26,620 nt of DNA, from the NCBI GenBank assembly GCA_002387725.1, contig DGKK01000021.1:1-26620 (forward strand), read 5' to 3'. The position numbers were made by a program, and so were the translations under genes. Shown one piece after another: positions 7,058-15,183 of this stretch. This stretch comes from Nitrospirae bacterium UBA4572. Lineage in GTDB: Bacteria > Nitrospirota > Leptospirillia > Leptospirillales > Leptospirillaceae. The notes beneath the pieces were generated by a model. The model saw nothing but the letters and a program-made list of their open reading frames with translations. It was not told the origin of the DNA and did no database searches. Position 1 is the stretch's first letter. Every line of letters starts with the position of its first letter.

Positions 7058-7723
7058 CTACTTTGTCAGGGTCCATCCTGTCACAGGGTTGTAATGATAG
7101 CCTGCGGCTTCAAGCTCGCTCTTGGGGTGGAAGACATAGGCGCCGGAGCGGAGCATTTCCGTCATGGAGTGCTCATCCTGCTGGATGATCGCACCGCCCA
7201 AGGGGCCCCGCGCTTTTGCGGGGGGAAGTGTCACGGCATGGCCCCGGGCACTTTCCCGGGCGGCCTTTTCCTCGCTCTTGATCGCCTTGCGGTGCTCCCA
7301 GGCCTTTTCCTCGGCCCAGTCTTTGGGGAAGGCCACAAATTTTCCGGTATAGAGATAGCGGTAGGGGCGGCCGCCCATGGGGCGGATCCACCGATACGGC
7401 CGCTCGGGTTCTCCATCGGCATAGACTTTCTGTCTGCGGAAGCCCATGAGGTAGAGCTTCCCGTAATCGTGGTAAGGACGGGGCTTCGCTTCCCGGATGA
7501 AGTCGAGGGCGGACATCCTGACCTTCGTCTCAAGGCGGACTTTCTTGACGATCACCAGGCTCTTCTCCGACGAAGGCACGGGGATGGTCCGGACATAGTT
7601 CGGCTCCGAGCGCGCATTGATCAGGTAGTCTCCTTGCCGGTCGTCTTTCCCGGAGGCGTAGAGGTGGCAGGATGCCAGAAAAAGGAGTGAGACAGCCGGA
7701 AGAATCCGGGAAGACCTGAACAT
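7058..7723 (-). CDS. Predicted lipoprotein, unknown function
   Basis: Starting at the ATG at 7723 (AAGGGAG seven bases upstream), the protein opens with a short charged region and hydrophobic core and then the lipobox LASC, so Cys19 should be lipidated and the protein anchored in the envelope. A longer frame from 7759 would add 12 residues before the signal and is less likely. The 221-residue protein has a Lys/Arg-rich central helix (about 130-160, KAWEHRKAIKSEEKAARES). Its C-terminal segment YVFHPKSELEAAGYHYNPVTGWTLTK resembles no family I can name. It is divergent from the carbonic anhydrase gene. Confidence 0.75.
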   Translation of the reverse strand: MFRSSRILPAVSLLFLASCHLYASGKDDRQGDYLINARSEPNYVRTIPVPSSEKSLVIVKKVRLETKVRMSALDFIREAKPRPYHDYGKLYLMGFRRQKVYADGEPERPYRWIRPMGGRPYRYLYTGKFVAFPKDWAEEKAWEHRKAIKSEEKAARESARGHAVTLPPAKARGPLGGAIIQQDEHSMTEMLRSGAYVFHPKSELEAAGYHYNPVTGWTLTK

Positions 7724-7857
7724 GGGGAAGCTCCCTTTAAGAGAGTTGGTGAATGCCAAAAGAGCTCTGGAAGGGACTACCTTATCCCTTCGCCTTCGGT
7801 CTTGAGCGCCCTTTGGGGAGGAGACTAAGGAAAGTGGTCGATCATTCGAGATTGCGC

Positions 7858-7863
7858 TATAGT
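7858..7863 (+). promoter_or_regulatory. Possible -10 element for the carbonic anhydrase operon
   Basis: TATAGT lies about 70 bases before the ATG at 7936, in the 212-base gap shared with the divergent lipoprotein gene. No good -35 accompanies it, so this is tentative. Confidence 0.3.
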
Positions 7864-7935
7864 TTTCCGAGTCAGCGTCACAAGTGTCTCACGTCAATGT
7901 TAAGACAGTCTCAAGACACATGAAAAGGGGAGACC

Positions 7936-8460
7936 ATGTTAAAGTCCTGGAAGGGAATTCGTCCGACGATCGACCCGACGGTCTGGATTGCCGAGACGGC
8001 AGTGGTTGTGGGGGATGTCACCATCGGAGCCGAGTCGGGGCTCTGGTATGGAGCGGTGGTTCGGGGGGACGTCAACCGGATCACCATCGGAGCGCGAACG
8101 AACGTTCAGGACCTCTCCCTCCTCCACGTGACCCGGGAGAGGTTCTCCCTGACCCTGGGGGACGATGTCACGGTCGGCCATCGGGTGATCCTTCACGGGG
8201 CCGCTCTGGGAAATCGGATTCTGGTAGGGATGGGGAGCATCATCATGGATGGGGCAAGAATCGGCGATGATGTCATTATTGGGGCCGGCTCCCTGGTCAC
8301 CGAGGGAACGGACATTCCCTCGGGGGTTCTGGCCTTTGGCTCTCCCTGTCGCGTTCGTCGTGAGCTGACCGAAGAGGAGCGAAAATGGATCGGAGAGTCC
8401 GCCCGCCATTATGTCCTTTATCGACTTGAACATGCCCGGGAAGAGAACCGGATCGACTGA
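7936..8460 (+). CDS. Gamma-class carbonic anhydrase family protein (YrdA/PaaY-like)
   Basis: This is a left-handed beta-helix trimeric enzyme of the gamma-carbonic anhydrase family, which binds a metal through histidines and interconverts CO2 and bicarbonate, though many members have unproven activity. Hexapeptide-like repeats run through residues 15-135 (VVVGDVTIGAESGLWYGAVVRGD, ITIGARTNVQD, LTLGDDVTVGHRVILHG). The three histidine ligands are visible in LLHVT and VGHRVILHG. The 174-residue length is normal. AAGGGGAG stands four bases before the ATG. Its stop overlaps the kinase start by one base (TGATG), so the two are probably co-translated. Confidence 0.9.
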   Translation: MLKSWKGIRPTIDPTVWIAETAVVVGDVTIGAESGLWYGAVVRGDVNRITIGARTNVQDLSLLHVTRERFSLTLGDDVTVGHRVILHGAALGNRILVGMGSIIMDGARIGDDVIIGAGSLVTEGTDIPSGVLAFGSPCRVRRELTEEERKWIGESARHYVLYRLEHAREENRID

Positions 8461-10127
8461 TGAAGGTCTTTTTCCCCCGTTCTCCCGGAATTCGCATTCT
8501 TCTGGCCCTGGCCATCGGCTTTATGGTGGTGGTCCTCCTGGCCGTATTGGGCGCAGTGGACGAAGTCCTGGTCCGCCACAACGCCTTCAAGACGCTCTCG
8601 CGGGAAGGGCGCCTTGTGGCTCAGGAGTTTGCCTTTGGCGTCGAGATGCGCCACGAGGCCGACCGCTTCCTGGAATCTCTTCCCCAGTCGGCGGGGAACC
8701 GTTTGGCCCAGGTCGGCGAGCTGGTGGCCATTCGAAAGGAGATGGCTGCGGTTCTTGCGATCCGGCACAATGTGACCCGGGTGGATCTCCTTTCCCGTCA
8801 GGAGGGATTGCCCCAGAGGGTTTCGACGTCGGGGGCCGAGATGTCGCCCGCCGAAAGGGCCGCCCATAAAAGCGTCGTCTCCGGGCAGGTCCCCTGGGCT
8901 TCCATTCGCTCGGGCAAAGGCCGGGGAGTCTATGTAGTCGTTCCCTTTCTCCACAAGGGCATGATCCAGGGGACGGTGGGGGTCCGCCTCTCGACCTATG
9001 AGGCGACCCGTCTCGTCAGGGATGAAAAAAGAAGGATGGCCTTCATCCTTCTTGCCGGATTCCTGGCCCTGGTCATCGTCCTGAGTCTTGTTCTGAAGCG
9101 CTGGCTGATCGATCCCCTTGAGCGTCTCGGGACGTCAATGAGGCAGGTGGGCGAAGGAGCACTCGATACCGATTTCCTAGTCAGCGGGTCGGTTGAGGTC
9201 AGGAGTGCGGGGGAGTCCTTCAATCGCATGGTGACGATGCTTCGGGAACAATCGGAGGAACGGGAGCGGCTTCTGGAAGAGATCCGTCGTCTCAACGAAG
9301 GATTGAAGGACAAGATCATTGACAAGACCCGCGAGCTTGAGGAAAAGAACCGGGATCTCGCCATGACAAATGAGGCGATGTATTTTCTCCAGCGTCGGCT
9401 GACAGAACTTGAACGGAGGGCGGCCGTGGGAGAGGGGCTGGCCGTTGTCGCCCACGAGCTTGGAAATCCCCTGCACTCCATCTCCGGCCACCTCGAGCTC
9501 CTTCTCGAGGAACCCGAACTCCCGGCCAACGTAAAACGTCCTCTTCAGATCATTTCCAGCCAAGCTGACCGGATGATCAAGGTCCTGAAAACACTTCTCG
9601 CCATTTTTCGCAATTCCGAGCCAGCCCGCGAACCTGTGGACATCTACCTGCTGCTTGAAGATGTGGTGGCATTGGTCGAACCTCGTCTCAAGGCCGTGGG
9701 GGTTTCCGTAAGACTCGACCCCGCTTGTGACCTTCCCAGGGTCATGGCAGATCCGCACGCCCTCCAGGGACTCTTCCTCAACCTCCTGGAAAATGCCCTC
9801 GATGCGATCGGCCGGGGAGGAGAGGTTTCCATTCGTCTGGAGACCGGAGAAAGAGGAATCACGGTCCATGTCAGGGACTCGGGACCCGGGATTCCGGAGC
9901 CCCTCCAGGGAAGAATTTTTGATCCCTTTTTTACGACCAAGCAGCGCGGGACGGGATTGGGGCTTGCCGTCTGCCGAAAGATTGTCGACGATCTCGGCGG
10001 AGAAATCCGGCTTGGGGATCTCCCGGGGGGGCACCTCGTCGTCTTTCTTCCCTTTGGCGGAGGGGGCCGATTTCCCGCCAACCGGGAGGAGATCGGTGCG
10101 GCACCTGAGAGCCCGGAACGCTCTTGA
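8460..10127 (+). CDS. Membrane sensor histidine kinase
   Basis: This is the sensor of a two-component system in the inner membrane. In order it has TM1 (about 13-35), a periplasmic sensor region (36-192), TM2 (about 193-212), HAMP (about 212-265), a coiled coil (265-320), a dimerisation/phosphoacceptor domain with His332 in VVAHELGNPL, and a GHKL ATPase domain (N box Asn445, DSGPGI at 473-478, FDPFFTTK at 487-494, GTGLGL at 497-502). All catalytic motifs are intact. The start overlaps the stop of the carbonic anhydrase gene by one base. The signal is unknown; the partner is most likely the receiver protein that follows. Confidence 0.95.
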   Translation: MKVFFPRSPGIRILLALAIGFMVVVLLAVLGAVDEVLVRHNAFKTLSREGRLVAQEFAFGVEMRHEADRFLESLPQSAGNRLAQVGELVAIRKEMAAVLAIRHNVTRVDLLSRQEGLPQRVSTSGAEMSPAERAAHKSVVSGQVPWASIRSGKGRGVYVVVPFLHKGMIQGTVGVRLSTYEATRLVRDEKRRMAFILLAGFLALVIVLSLVLKRWLIDPLERLGTSMRQVGEGALDTDFLVSGSVEVRSAGESFNRMVTMLREQSEERERLLEEIRRLNEGLKDKIIDKTRELEEKNRDLAMTNEAMYFLQRRLTELERRAAVGEGLAVVAHELGNPLHSISGHLELLLEEPELPANVKRPLQIISSQADRMIKVLKTLLAIFRNSEPAREPVDIYLLLEDVVALVEPRLKAVGVSVRLDPACDLPRVMADPHALQGLFLNLLENALDAIGRGGEVSIRLETGERGITVHVRDSGPGIPEPLQGRIFDPFFTTKQRGTGLGLAVCRKIVDDLGGEIRLGDLPGGHLVVFLPFGGGGRFPANREEIGAAPESPERS

Positions 10128-10158
10128 ACACAGACTTGCGGATCTGTTACTGTGAGCT

Positions 10159-10578
10159 ATGACTTCAAAGGCTGACAGAAAACCCACAATGCGGCTTGTT
10201 TCGGAGGCTCTGCCTGAAAAGAGGTCGATCCTTGTCGTCGAAGACGACGATGTGGCCCTGGACCTTCTGGCAGAAATCCTTCGGCGTCATCATTTTCAGG
10301 TCTGGACGGCTTCTTCTGTGGCCGCCGCCCTCGAATTTCTTGAAGAGCGTCCTGTGGATCTTGTCCTTTCCGATATCCGGATGCCGGAAAGAGGAGGGAT
10401 GGATCTCCTGAAACAGATCCGAGAGAGCCAATCCCGGATTCCCGTTGTCCTTCTCTCGGCTTTCGGAGACGAGCACCTCTGGGTGGAGGCGCTCTCTGCC
10501 GGAGCCGTTGACCTGATCCCCAAACCGTTCAAAAAGCAGGAAATCATAGACGTCATCAACAAGACTCTTGCCGGATAG
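10159..10578 (+). CDS. Single-domain response regulator
   Basis: This 139-residue protein is a CheY-like receiver domain and little else. The acidic pocket is Glu28-Asp29-Asp30, the phosphoacceptor is Asp72 (LVLSDIRMP), and the switch residues are Ser100 and Lys122 (PKPF). About 22 residues precede the domain and no DNA-binding or enzyme output domain follows. It lies 31 bases after the kinase and is presumably its partner. It must pass the signal through protein contact or a phosphorelay, as sporulation-type or chemotaxis-type single receivers do. The ATG has a weak ribosome site, and Met11 is an alternative start. Confidence 0.9.
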   Translation: MTSKADRKPTMRLVSEALPEKRSILVVEDDDVALDLLAEILRRHHFQVWTASSVAAALEFLEERPVDLVLSDIRMPERGGMDLLKQIRESQSRIPVVLLSAFGDEHLWVEALSAGAVDLIPKPFKKQEIIDVINKTLAG

Positions 10579-10651
10579 TATGAATGGATCTTTCCGGATC
10601 CTTCCCTCCGGCCCGTTCTCAACGTTCCCAACCAGAATGAGGTAATTCTCT

Positions 10652-12163
10652 ATGGCGAAATCGGGCACTCTTGGCATTTCGGGAAAGTCCCTCCGTCGTT
10701 TGACCGGGTCGCTCTTTCTGTCAGTTGCACTTCTCTCCGGGACCTCCTTTGTTCCCGGGTTGGCGATGGCCGATGGGGGGGCCACTCCCGTGCCGGAAAA
10801 GGATGTGGCGGCCGGTCTCGCGCTCCAAAAGAGCTTTGAAGCCGTGTCGAAGGCGGTTCTCCCTGCGGTGGTGAACATTTCGACCACCTCGCTGGTCTCG
10901 AGTGAGCCGCATTTGCCCCCGATGTTCGACGACCCCTTCTTCAAGCGATTTTTTGGAACGCCTCCCTTTGGGAACGGAAATCAGGCTCCCCAGAAACATG
11001 TGGAGAGAAGCCTGGGTTCTGGCTTCATCATCAGCTCCGACGGAGTCATCGTCACCAACAATCATGTGGTCAAAAACGCCACCAAGGTCACCGTTCTTCT
11101 GAACAACCGCAAGTCCTACCAGGCGAAGGTTTTGGGGACGGATCCGATGACCGACATCGCCGTCATCAAGATCAATGCCCGGACCCCTCTTCCCACCGTC
11201 ACTTGGGGAGACTCGAAAAATGTGGATGTGGGGACGATCGTCCTCGCCATGGGCTCGCCCTTCGGACTGACCCAGTCGGTGACGATGGGGATCGTCTCGG
11301 CCCTCAAGCGGAGCAATATGGGGATCGAGCAATACGAGAATTTCATTCAGACCGATGCAGCCATCAATCCGGGAAACTCGGGAGGTCCTCTCGTCAACCT
11401 GCGGGGAGAGGTCGTGGGGATGAATACGGCCATCTACACCACCAACGGGGGGTATGAGGGCATCGGTTTTGCCATTCCCGTGACCATGGTCCGCCAGGTG
11501 GTTCAGGATCTCATGACCAAAGGGAAGGTCGTTCGCGGATGGCTCGGGATTTCGATCCAGAATGTGACCCCCGTTATCGCAAAACAATTCGGCCTCAAGA
11601 AAAACTCCGGCGTTCTTGTCAGCGACGTGCTCCCCGGCAGCCCGGCCCAAGCGGCTCATCTGAAGCGCGGAGATGTGATTACCGCATTAAATGGGACTAC
11701 GGTGGAGGATGCCAATGATCTCCGGATGCACGTGGCCCGGATTCCTCCCGGCAAGACCGCCACTCTGACCCTTGTCAGGGAAGGGAAGGTCCGGAAGATC
11801 GATGTCAGGGTTGGTGAGCTTCCCAAAAAGCTTGCCATGAACCAGGAGCGTCATGAGGGGAGCGCCGGAAACTTCAAGAATGTTCTCCGGGGACTCCGAA
11901 TCCTTGATCTCAACGGAGATATTCGCCAGCAGCTGGGAATTCCCGAAAGCGTCCATGGTGTCGTTGTCCAGGCAGTTCAGCCAGGGTCCGCCGTGGAGGC
12001 CGCCGGCCTTCGTCGGGGAGATCTCATTGTCGAGGTCGACCGAAAGCCGGTTCGATCCGTGCGGGACTTTGTCCGGGTTGCCCGAAAAATTCCGGCCGAC
12101 ACGGAAGTCCTGCTGACCATTCTTCATGACGGTCGCCACAGCTATGTCTCTGTCTCCCCCTAA
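10652..12163 (+). CDS. htrA: HtrA/DegP-family periplasmic serine protease
   Basis: This is a DegP/DegQ-type protease-chaperone that degrades misfolded envelope proteins. A signal peptide (hydrophobic core about 20-38, cleavage after LAMA) is followed by a trypsin-like domain with His138 (TNNHVV), Asp168 (DPMTDIAVIKI) and Ser243 (NPGNSGGP). Two PDZ domains follow at about 285-375 and 400-500. The 503-residue length is normal for Do-like proteases with two PDZ domains. GAGG lies upstream of the ATG. It follows the two-component genes by about 70 bases and could be under the same control (inference). A strong hairpin follows its stop codon. Confidence 0.95.
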   Translation: MAKSGTLGISGKSLRRLTGSLFLSVALLSGTSFVPGLAMADGGATPVPEKDVAAGLALQKSFEAVSKAVLPAVVNISTTSLVSSEPHLPPMFDDPFFKRFFGTPPFGNGNQAPQKHVERSLGSGFIISSDGVIVTNNHVVKNATKVTVLLNNRKSYQAKVLGTDPMTDIAVIKINARTPLPTVTWGDSKNVDVGTIVLAMGSPFGLTQSVTMGIVSALKRSNMGIEQYENFIQTDAAINPGNSGGPLVNLRGEVVGMNTAIYTTNGGYEGIGFAIPVTMVRQVVQDLMTKGKVVRGWLGISIQNVTPVIAKQFGLKKNSGVLVSDVLPGSPAQAAHLKRGDVITALNGTTVEDANDLRMHVARIPPGKTATLTLVREGKVRKIDVRVGELPKKLAMNQERHEGSAGNFKNVLRGLRILDLNGDIRQQLGIPESVHGVVVQAVQPGSAVEAAGLRRGDLIVEVDRKPVRSVRDFVRVARKIPADTEVLLTILHDGRHSYVSVSP

Positions 12164-12710
12164 GGGGGGCGTTGCCGAGGGGGGCGGGCTTGCCAGCTCG
12201 CCCCCCTCTTTTCGCAGCGTCCGTCGGATTGCGGTCATGGGGGTCGACCCCGGGCTGGCCCGGACAGGGTGGGCTGTCGTTTCCGGGGAAAGTTTCCAGC
12301 GTCTTTCCTTTGATGACGGGGGAACGATCAAGACTGCGGCGGGAGGACTTCTGCACGAAAGAATCGGTGCCATCTGCGGGGAGCTTGAAGAGGCAATCCG
12401 GCGCCACGGGGTCTCTGCACTGGCCGTGGAAGATCATTTTTCCCGGCGGAGTGCCCCGGGAGTCGGCCACCTTCTGGGCCCTGTCATTGGGGCCGTGGCC
12501 CTTTTGGCCTTTCGGAACCGGCTCACATTTCTTCTCATTCCCCCCAAGGAGCTCAAGCATCGCGTGACCGGGACCGGTGAAGCCGGAAAGGCCGCACTTA
12601 TCCGCTCCCTCTCCTTTTGGTTCGGACCGGAGATCGATATCGGGACGACCCACGAAGGCGATGCACTGGGGCTGGCCTTTCTTGGATACGGACGGCTGGA
12701 CCGACCATGA
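12126..12710 (+). CDS. ruvC: Holliday junction resolvase RuvC
   Basis: This is the endonuclease that resolves Holliday junctions after RuvAB branch migration. The RNase H-like core begins at RRIAVMGVDPG, with catalytic Asp41, Glu102 (ALAVEDHFS), and His176 with Asp179 (TTHEGDAL), a His/Asp pair like that of the Thermus enzyme. The start is uncertain. ATGs at 12126 and 12144 lie inside the end of htrA and give a low-complexity 30-residue extension that is translated through a terminator-like hairpin. The next ATG, at 12237, would cut into the first beta strand. No start has a clear ribosome site, which suggests coupling to htrA translation. Its stop overlaps ruvA (ATGA). Confidence 0.9.
   Translation: MTVATAMSLSPPKGGVAEGGGLASSPPSFRSVRRIAVMGVDPGLARTGWAVVSGESFQRLSFDDGGTIKTAAGGLLHERIGAICGELEEAIRRHGVSALAVEDHFSRRSAPGVGHLLGPVIGAVALLAFRNRLTFLLIPPKELKHRVTGTGEAGKAALIRSLSFWFGPEIDIGTTHEGDALGLAFLGYGRLDRP
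12177..12212 (+). terminator. Strong intrinsic terminator-like hairpin at the htrA/ruvC junction
   Basis: GAGGGGGGCGGGCT pairs with AGCTCGCCCCCCTC over 14 bases (one G-T pair) around the loop TGCC and is followed by TTTT (12209-12212). It begins 14 bases after the htrA stop. It falls within the N-terminal extension of the ruvC open frame, upstream of the catalytic core. Confidence 0.75.
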
Positions 12711-13342
12711 TCGCCCGTCTTTTTGGAACCATTGAGGAGACGGGTTCGGACTGGGTGATCCTTCGGGCGGGGGCCGTCGGCTATCGCGTTCTGCTCTCTC
12801 CCTATGCCATGTCGCAGCTTTCCGCCCGGGAAAAGGAGATCTCTCTCCGAACATTTCTCCTCTGGGGCGAGCATCAGGAGACACCTCTTTTGGTGGGCTT
12901 CCTTGACGCGGCCGAGGAGGAGCTCTTCCATGAAATCCGTCGGATCGGAGGATTGGGGCCGACCAAGGCCATTCGCATGATTTCCCTTCCCCCCGGAAGC
13001 TTCTGGGAGGCCATCGCGTCCGGCGACGTGGGGCGACTCCGCAAACTCAAGGGAGTCGGCGAGACCACGGCAAAGAAGCTCGTCTCGGAGCTTAGGGACC
13101 GTGTCCCCTCGCTGATTTCGGCCTCTCCCGCCGATTCCCTGTCGTCTGGCGGCAGCCCTTTGCCGGAAGGTCCCCTGTCTCCCCGTGGAGCCGTTGCCGC
13201 GGTCCGGGAGGTTCTCGTCGCCCAGTTTGGCCATTCTCCGTCGGAGGCCGATGCCATGATCCGCCGGGCCTTGTCCCGAAACCCTTCCGCCCGCACCGAA
13301 GAGGAGCTCTTCCATGAAGTCTACCGACACGGAGTGGACTGA
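12707..13342 (+). CDS. ruvA: Holliday junction branch migration protein RuvA
   Basis: It binds four-way DNA junctions as a tetramer and loads RuvB. The N-terminal OB domain (MIARLFGTIEE, about 1-63) is followed by two helix-hairpin-helix motifs (about 73-93, IGGLGPTKA; 108-133, LKGVGETTAKKL), an acidic, proline-rich linker, and the RuvB-binding C-terminal domain (about 160-211, AVAAVREVLVAQFG). The 211-residue length is typical. I chose the ATG at 12707 because it overlaps the ruvC stop as ATGA and gives the canonical N-terminus; the open frame upstream is only read-through. Its end overlaps ruvB by 29 bases. Confidence 0.95.
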   Translation: MIARLFGTIEETGSDWVILRAGAVGYRVLLSPYAMSQLSAREKEISLRTFLLWGEHQETPLLVGFLDAAEEELFHEIRRIGGLGPTKAIRMISLPPGSFWEAIASGDVGRLRKLKGVGETTAKKLVSELRDRVPSLISASPADSLSSGGSPLPEGPLSPRGAVAAVREVLVAQFGHSPSEADAMIRRALSRNPSARTEEELFHEVYRHGVD

Positions 13343-14354
13343 TCCCGCTCCGGGTCCCCTCGATCTTCCCGACCTCCCCTCCCCGGAATCCGGTCCCGGG
13401 ATCCGTCCCCGGACCTTTGACGAGTATGTCGGGCAGGAGGCCGTCATTGAGGGGCTTCAAATCAGTATTGAGGCGGCCACCGCCCGAGGGGAATGCCTCG
13501 ATCACATTCTTCTTCATGGACCGCCGGGGCTGGGGAAGACCACGTTGGCGAGCCTCATAGCCGGCGCCATGGATGTCCCTTTCCTGACGACCTCCGGTCC
13601 GGTCCTGGAGAAGGGCGGCGACCTTGTGGGGATTCTCTCCCGTCTTGCCCCCCGCACTGTCCTTTTTATCGACGAAATTCACCGTCTTCCCCGGGCGGTC
13701 GAGGAGATCCTCTATGGGGCGATGGAGGATTTTGCCATCGATGTGATCTTCGACCGGGGACCTTCCGCCCGGACCTTTCGCCACCAGCTTCCTCCCTTTA
13801 CCCTCGTGGGAGCCACGACCCGGGCGGGCCTTCTTTCGGCCCCCCTCCGGGACAGATTCGGGATTTTTCAGGATCTCGACTTCTATCGCCCCGACGAGCT
13901 TGTCAGGATTCTTCTGCGCTCCTCCGCCGTTTTGGGGTTTTCCCTTCCGGAAGAGGCCGCCCTGGAAATCGGATGCCGGTCCCGGGGGACCCCCCGCATT
14001 GCCAATCGTCTCCTTCGGCGGGTCAGGGATTTTGCCCAGGTCCGGGCCCGGGGCATCGTCACCCGGGAGCTGGTGGTCGAGGCCCTCCGGATCGAAGGGA
14101 TCGACGATCTGGGGTTGAACCGGGTCGACCGGAAGGTGCTCTCGACAATCGGAACTGTTTATGGAGGGGGGCCTGTGGGTGTCGAGGCCCTGGCTGCGAC
14201 CCTTCAGATTGAAGTCGATACGATCATCGATGTGGTGGAGCCCTATCTCCTGAAAGAAGGGCTGATCGCCCGGACACCCTCCGGTCGACGTCTCACGGAG
14301 TATGGCCAAAAGCGGTTGACTCAGTCGGAGTTTGCGGGAGAGGGGTGGTCCTGA
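13314..14354 (+). CDS. ruvB: Holliday junction helicase RuvB
   Basis: This is the AAA+ motor that drives branch migration with RuvA. It has Walker A GPPGLGKT (69-76), Walker B LFIDEIH (117-123), the sensor 1 and arginine-finger region GATTRAGLLSAPLRDRFG (about 167-183), a helical lid, and a C-terminal winged helix (about 265-340, TPSGRRLTEYG near the end). At 346 residues it is full length. GAGGAG lies seven bases before the ATG, inside the end of ruvA, so translation is coupled. It is the last gene of the ruv set and meets a convergent gene 33 bases later. Confidence 0.97.
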   Translation: MKSTDTEWTDPAPGPLDLPDLPSPESGPGIRPRTFDEYVGQEAVIEGLQISIEAATARGECLDHILLHGPPGLGKTTLASLIAGAMDVPFLTTSGPVLEKGGDLVGILSRLAPRTVLFIDEIHRLPRAVEEILYGAMEDFAIDVIFDRGPSARTFRHQLPPFTLVGATTRAGLLSAPLRDRFGIFQDLDFYRPDELVRILLRSSAVLGFSLPEEAALEIGCRSRGTPRIANRLLRRVRDFAQVRARGIVTRELVVEALRIEGIDDLGLNRVDRKVLSTIGTVYGGGPVGVEALAATLQIEVDTIIDVVEPYLLKEGLIARTPSGRRLTEYGQKRLTQSEFAGEGWS

Positions 14355-14387
14355 CCCGCGGGGGCAGAGGATTGACCGGTGACCAGA

Positions 14388-15110
14388 TTACTTCTGCGAG
14401 GGGAGACCGTAGTTGTAGGTCACTCCCAAAAGAATCGGAAGGGTCCACATCGATCCGGAGGAGACACTCGTTCCGGTGGAGACATTCTGGGAGGAGACCG
14501 GCCCCTGGATGAGGGTGGGAAGGACCTCGGCATAGACGGAAAAGGAAGGGTTGATGGGGTAAAGGGCTCCTACTCCCACATCGAAGGTCAGGGAGACGGA
14601 GCCGGCATTTCCCGAATTGGCCGAAAGGGTGTTGAAGGACGGTCCGATGTCGGCGGCCAGGTAAGGAATGATCCCCCCTGAGGCATAGCGAGGGTCGACA
14701 AGGGGAACGGTGGCACCGGCCGTCAGCGGAAGGGCCGAGAGCCCGTGAAAGCCCATGCTGGGGGCAAAGGCCATATATCCGACCGAAAATCTGAGCCCCA
14801 GATGAGGCGCCACCTGGGAGCTCCATCGCAGATGAAAGTCGAGTCCCGTGTTTTCAAGATTCTCGAGGCTTTGGGAGGGAACCGGGGTTCCGTCGATGGT
14901 GCCGCTGATGGGGCCGGAGAGGATGGGGGCCACACCTCCGTCGAAGGAGAGACTCTGCCAGGAGAAAGGACCGCCGTCTGCGGCCAGGGCAGGGGAGGGG
15001 CCGAAAAGGAGAGCCAGAAGGACAAGGAAGACCCTCAGGCGTCCTCTGTGCGAGCCAACCTTTTTTCCCGTCAATGTCTGAAATTTCGGGGCGGAATTCA
15101 TGGGAGACAT
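14388..15110 (-). CDS. Predicted outer-membrane barrel protein
   Basis: This is a roughly 240-residue exported protein with a basic n-region (KKVGSHRGRLR), hydrophobic core VFLVLLALLFG and cleavage after SPALA. The mature part has glycine- and aromatic-rich amphipathic strands and ends MWTLPILLGVTYNYGLPSQK, as in small outer-membrane barrels. Starts at 15110 (GGGG a few bases upstream) and 15101 (Met-Asn-Ser) are both possible. The open frame upstream to 15317 overlaps the divergent gene and is unlikely to be translated. It resembles the protein at 4642-5253 in layout. The function is unknown. Confidence 0.7.
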   Translation of the reverse strand: MSPMNSAPKFQTLTGKKVGSHRGRLRVFLVLLALLFGPSPALAADGGPFSWQSLSFDGGVAPILSGPISGTIDGTPVPSQSLENLENTGLDFHLRWSSQVAPHLGLRFSVGYMAFAPSMGFHGLSALPLTAGATVPLVDPRYASGGIIPYLAADIGPSFNTLSANSGNAGSVSLTFDVGVGALYPINPSFSVYAEVLPTLIQGPVSSQNVSTGTSVSSGSMWTLPILLGVTYNYGLPSQK

Positions 15111-15137
15111 TTTCCCCGCCCCGCTGAAGAATGTCAA
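15109..15137 (-). promoter_or_regulatory. Possible promoter overlapping the start of the barrel gene
   Basis: On the minus strand a perfect TTGACA (15132-15137) is 17 bases from GAAAAT (15109-15114). The -10 overlaps the ATG at 15110, so use of this promoter would force the start at 15101 (nearly leaderless) or further in. It may be a chance match. Confidence 0.3.
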
Positions 15138-15183
15138 ACGCATCCGTCCGGTATCCCTTCCGGCAACATGAACGGGAGTCGTT

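Noticed and set aside
9177..10187. Minus-strand open frame of 336 codons over the histidine kinase
   Set aside because: It is the shadow of a kinase gene with every catalytic motif intact on the plus strand.
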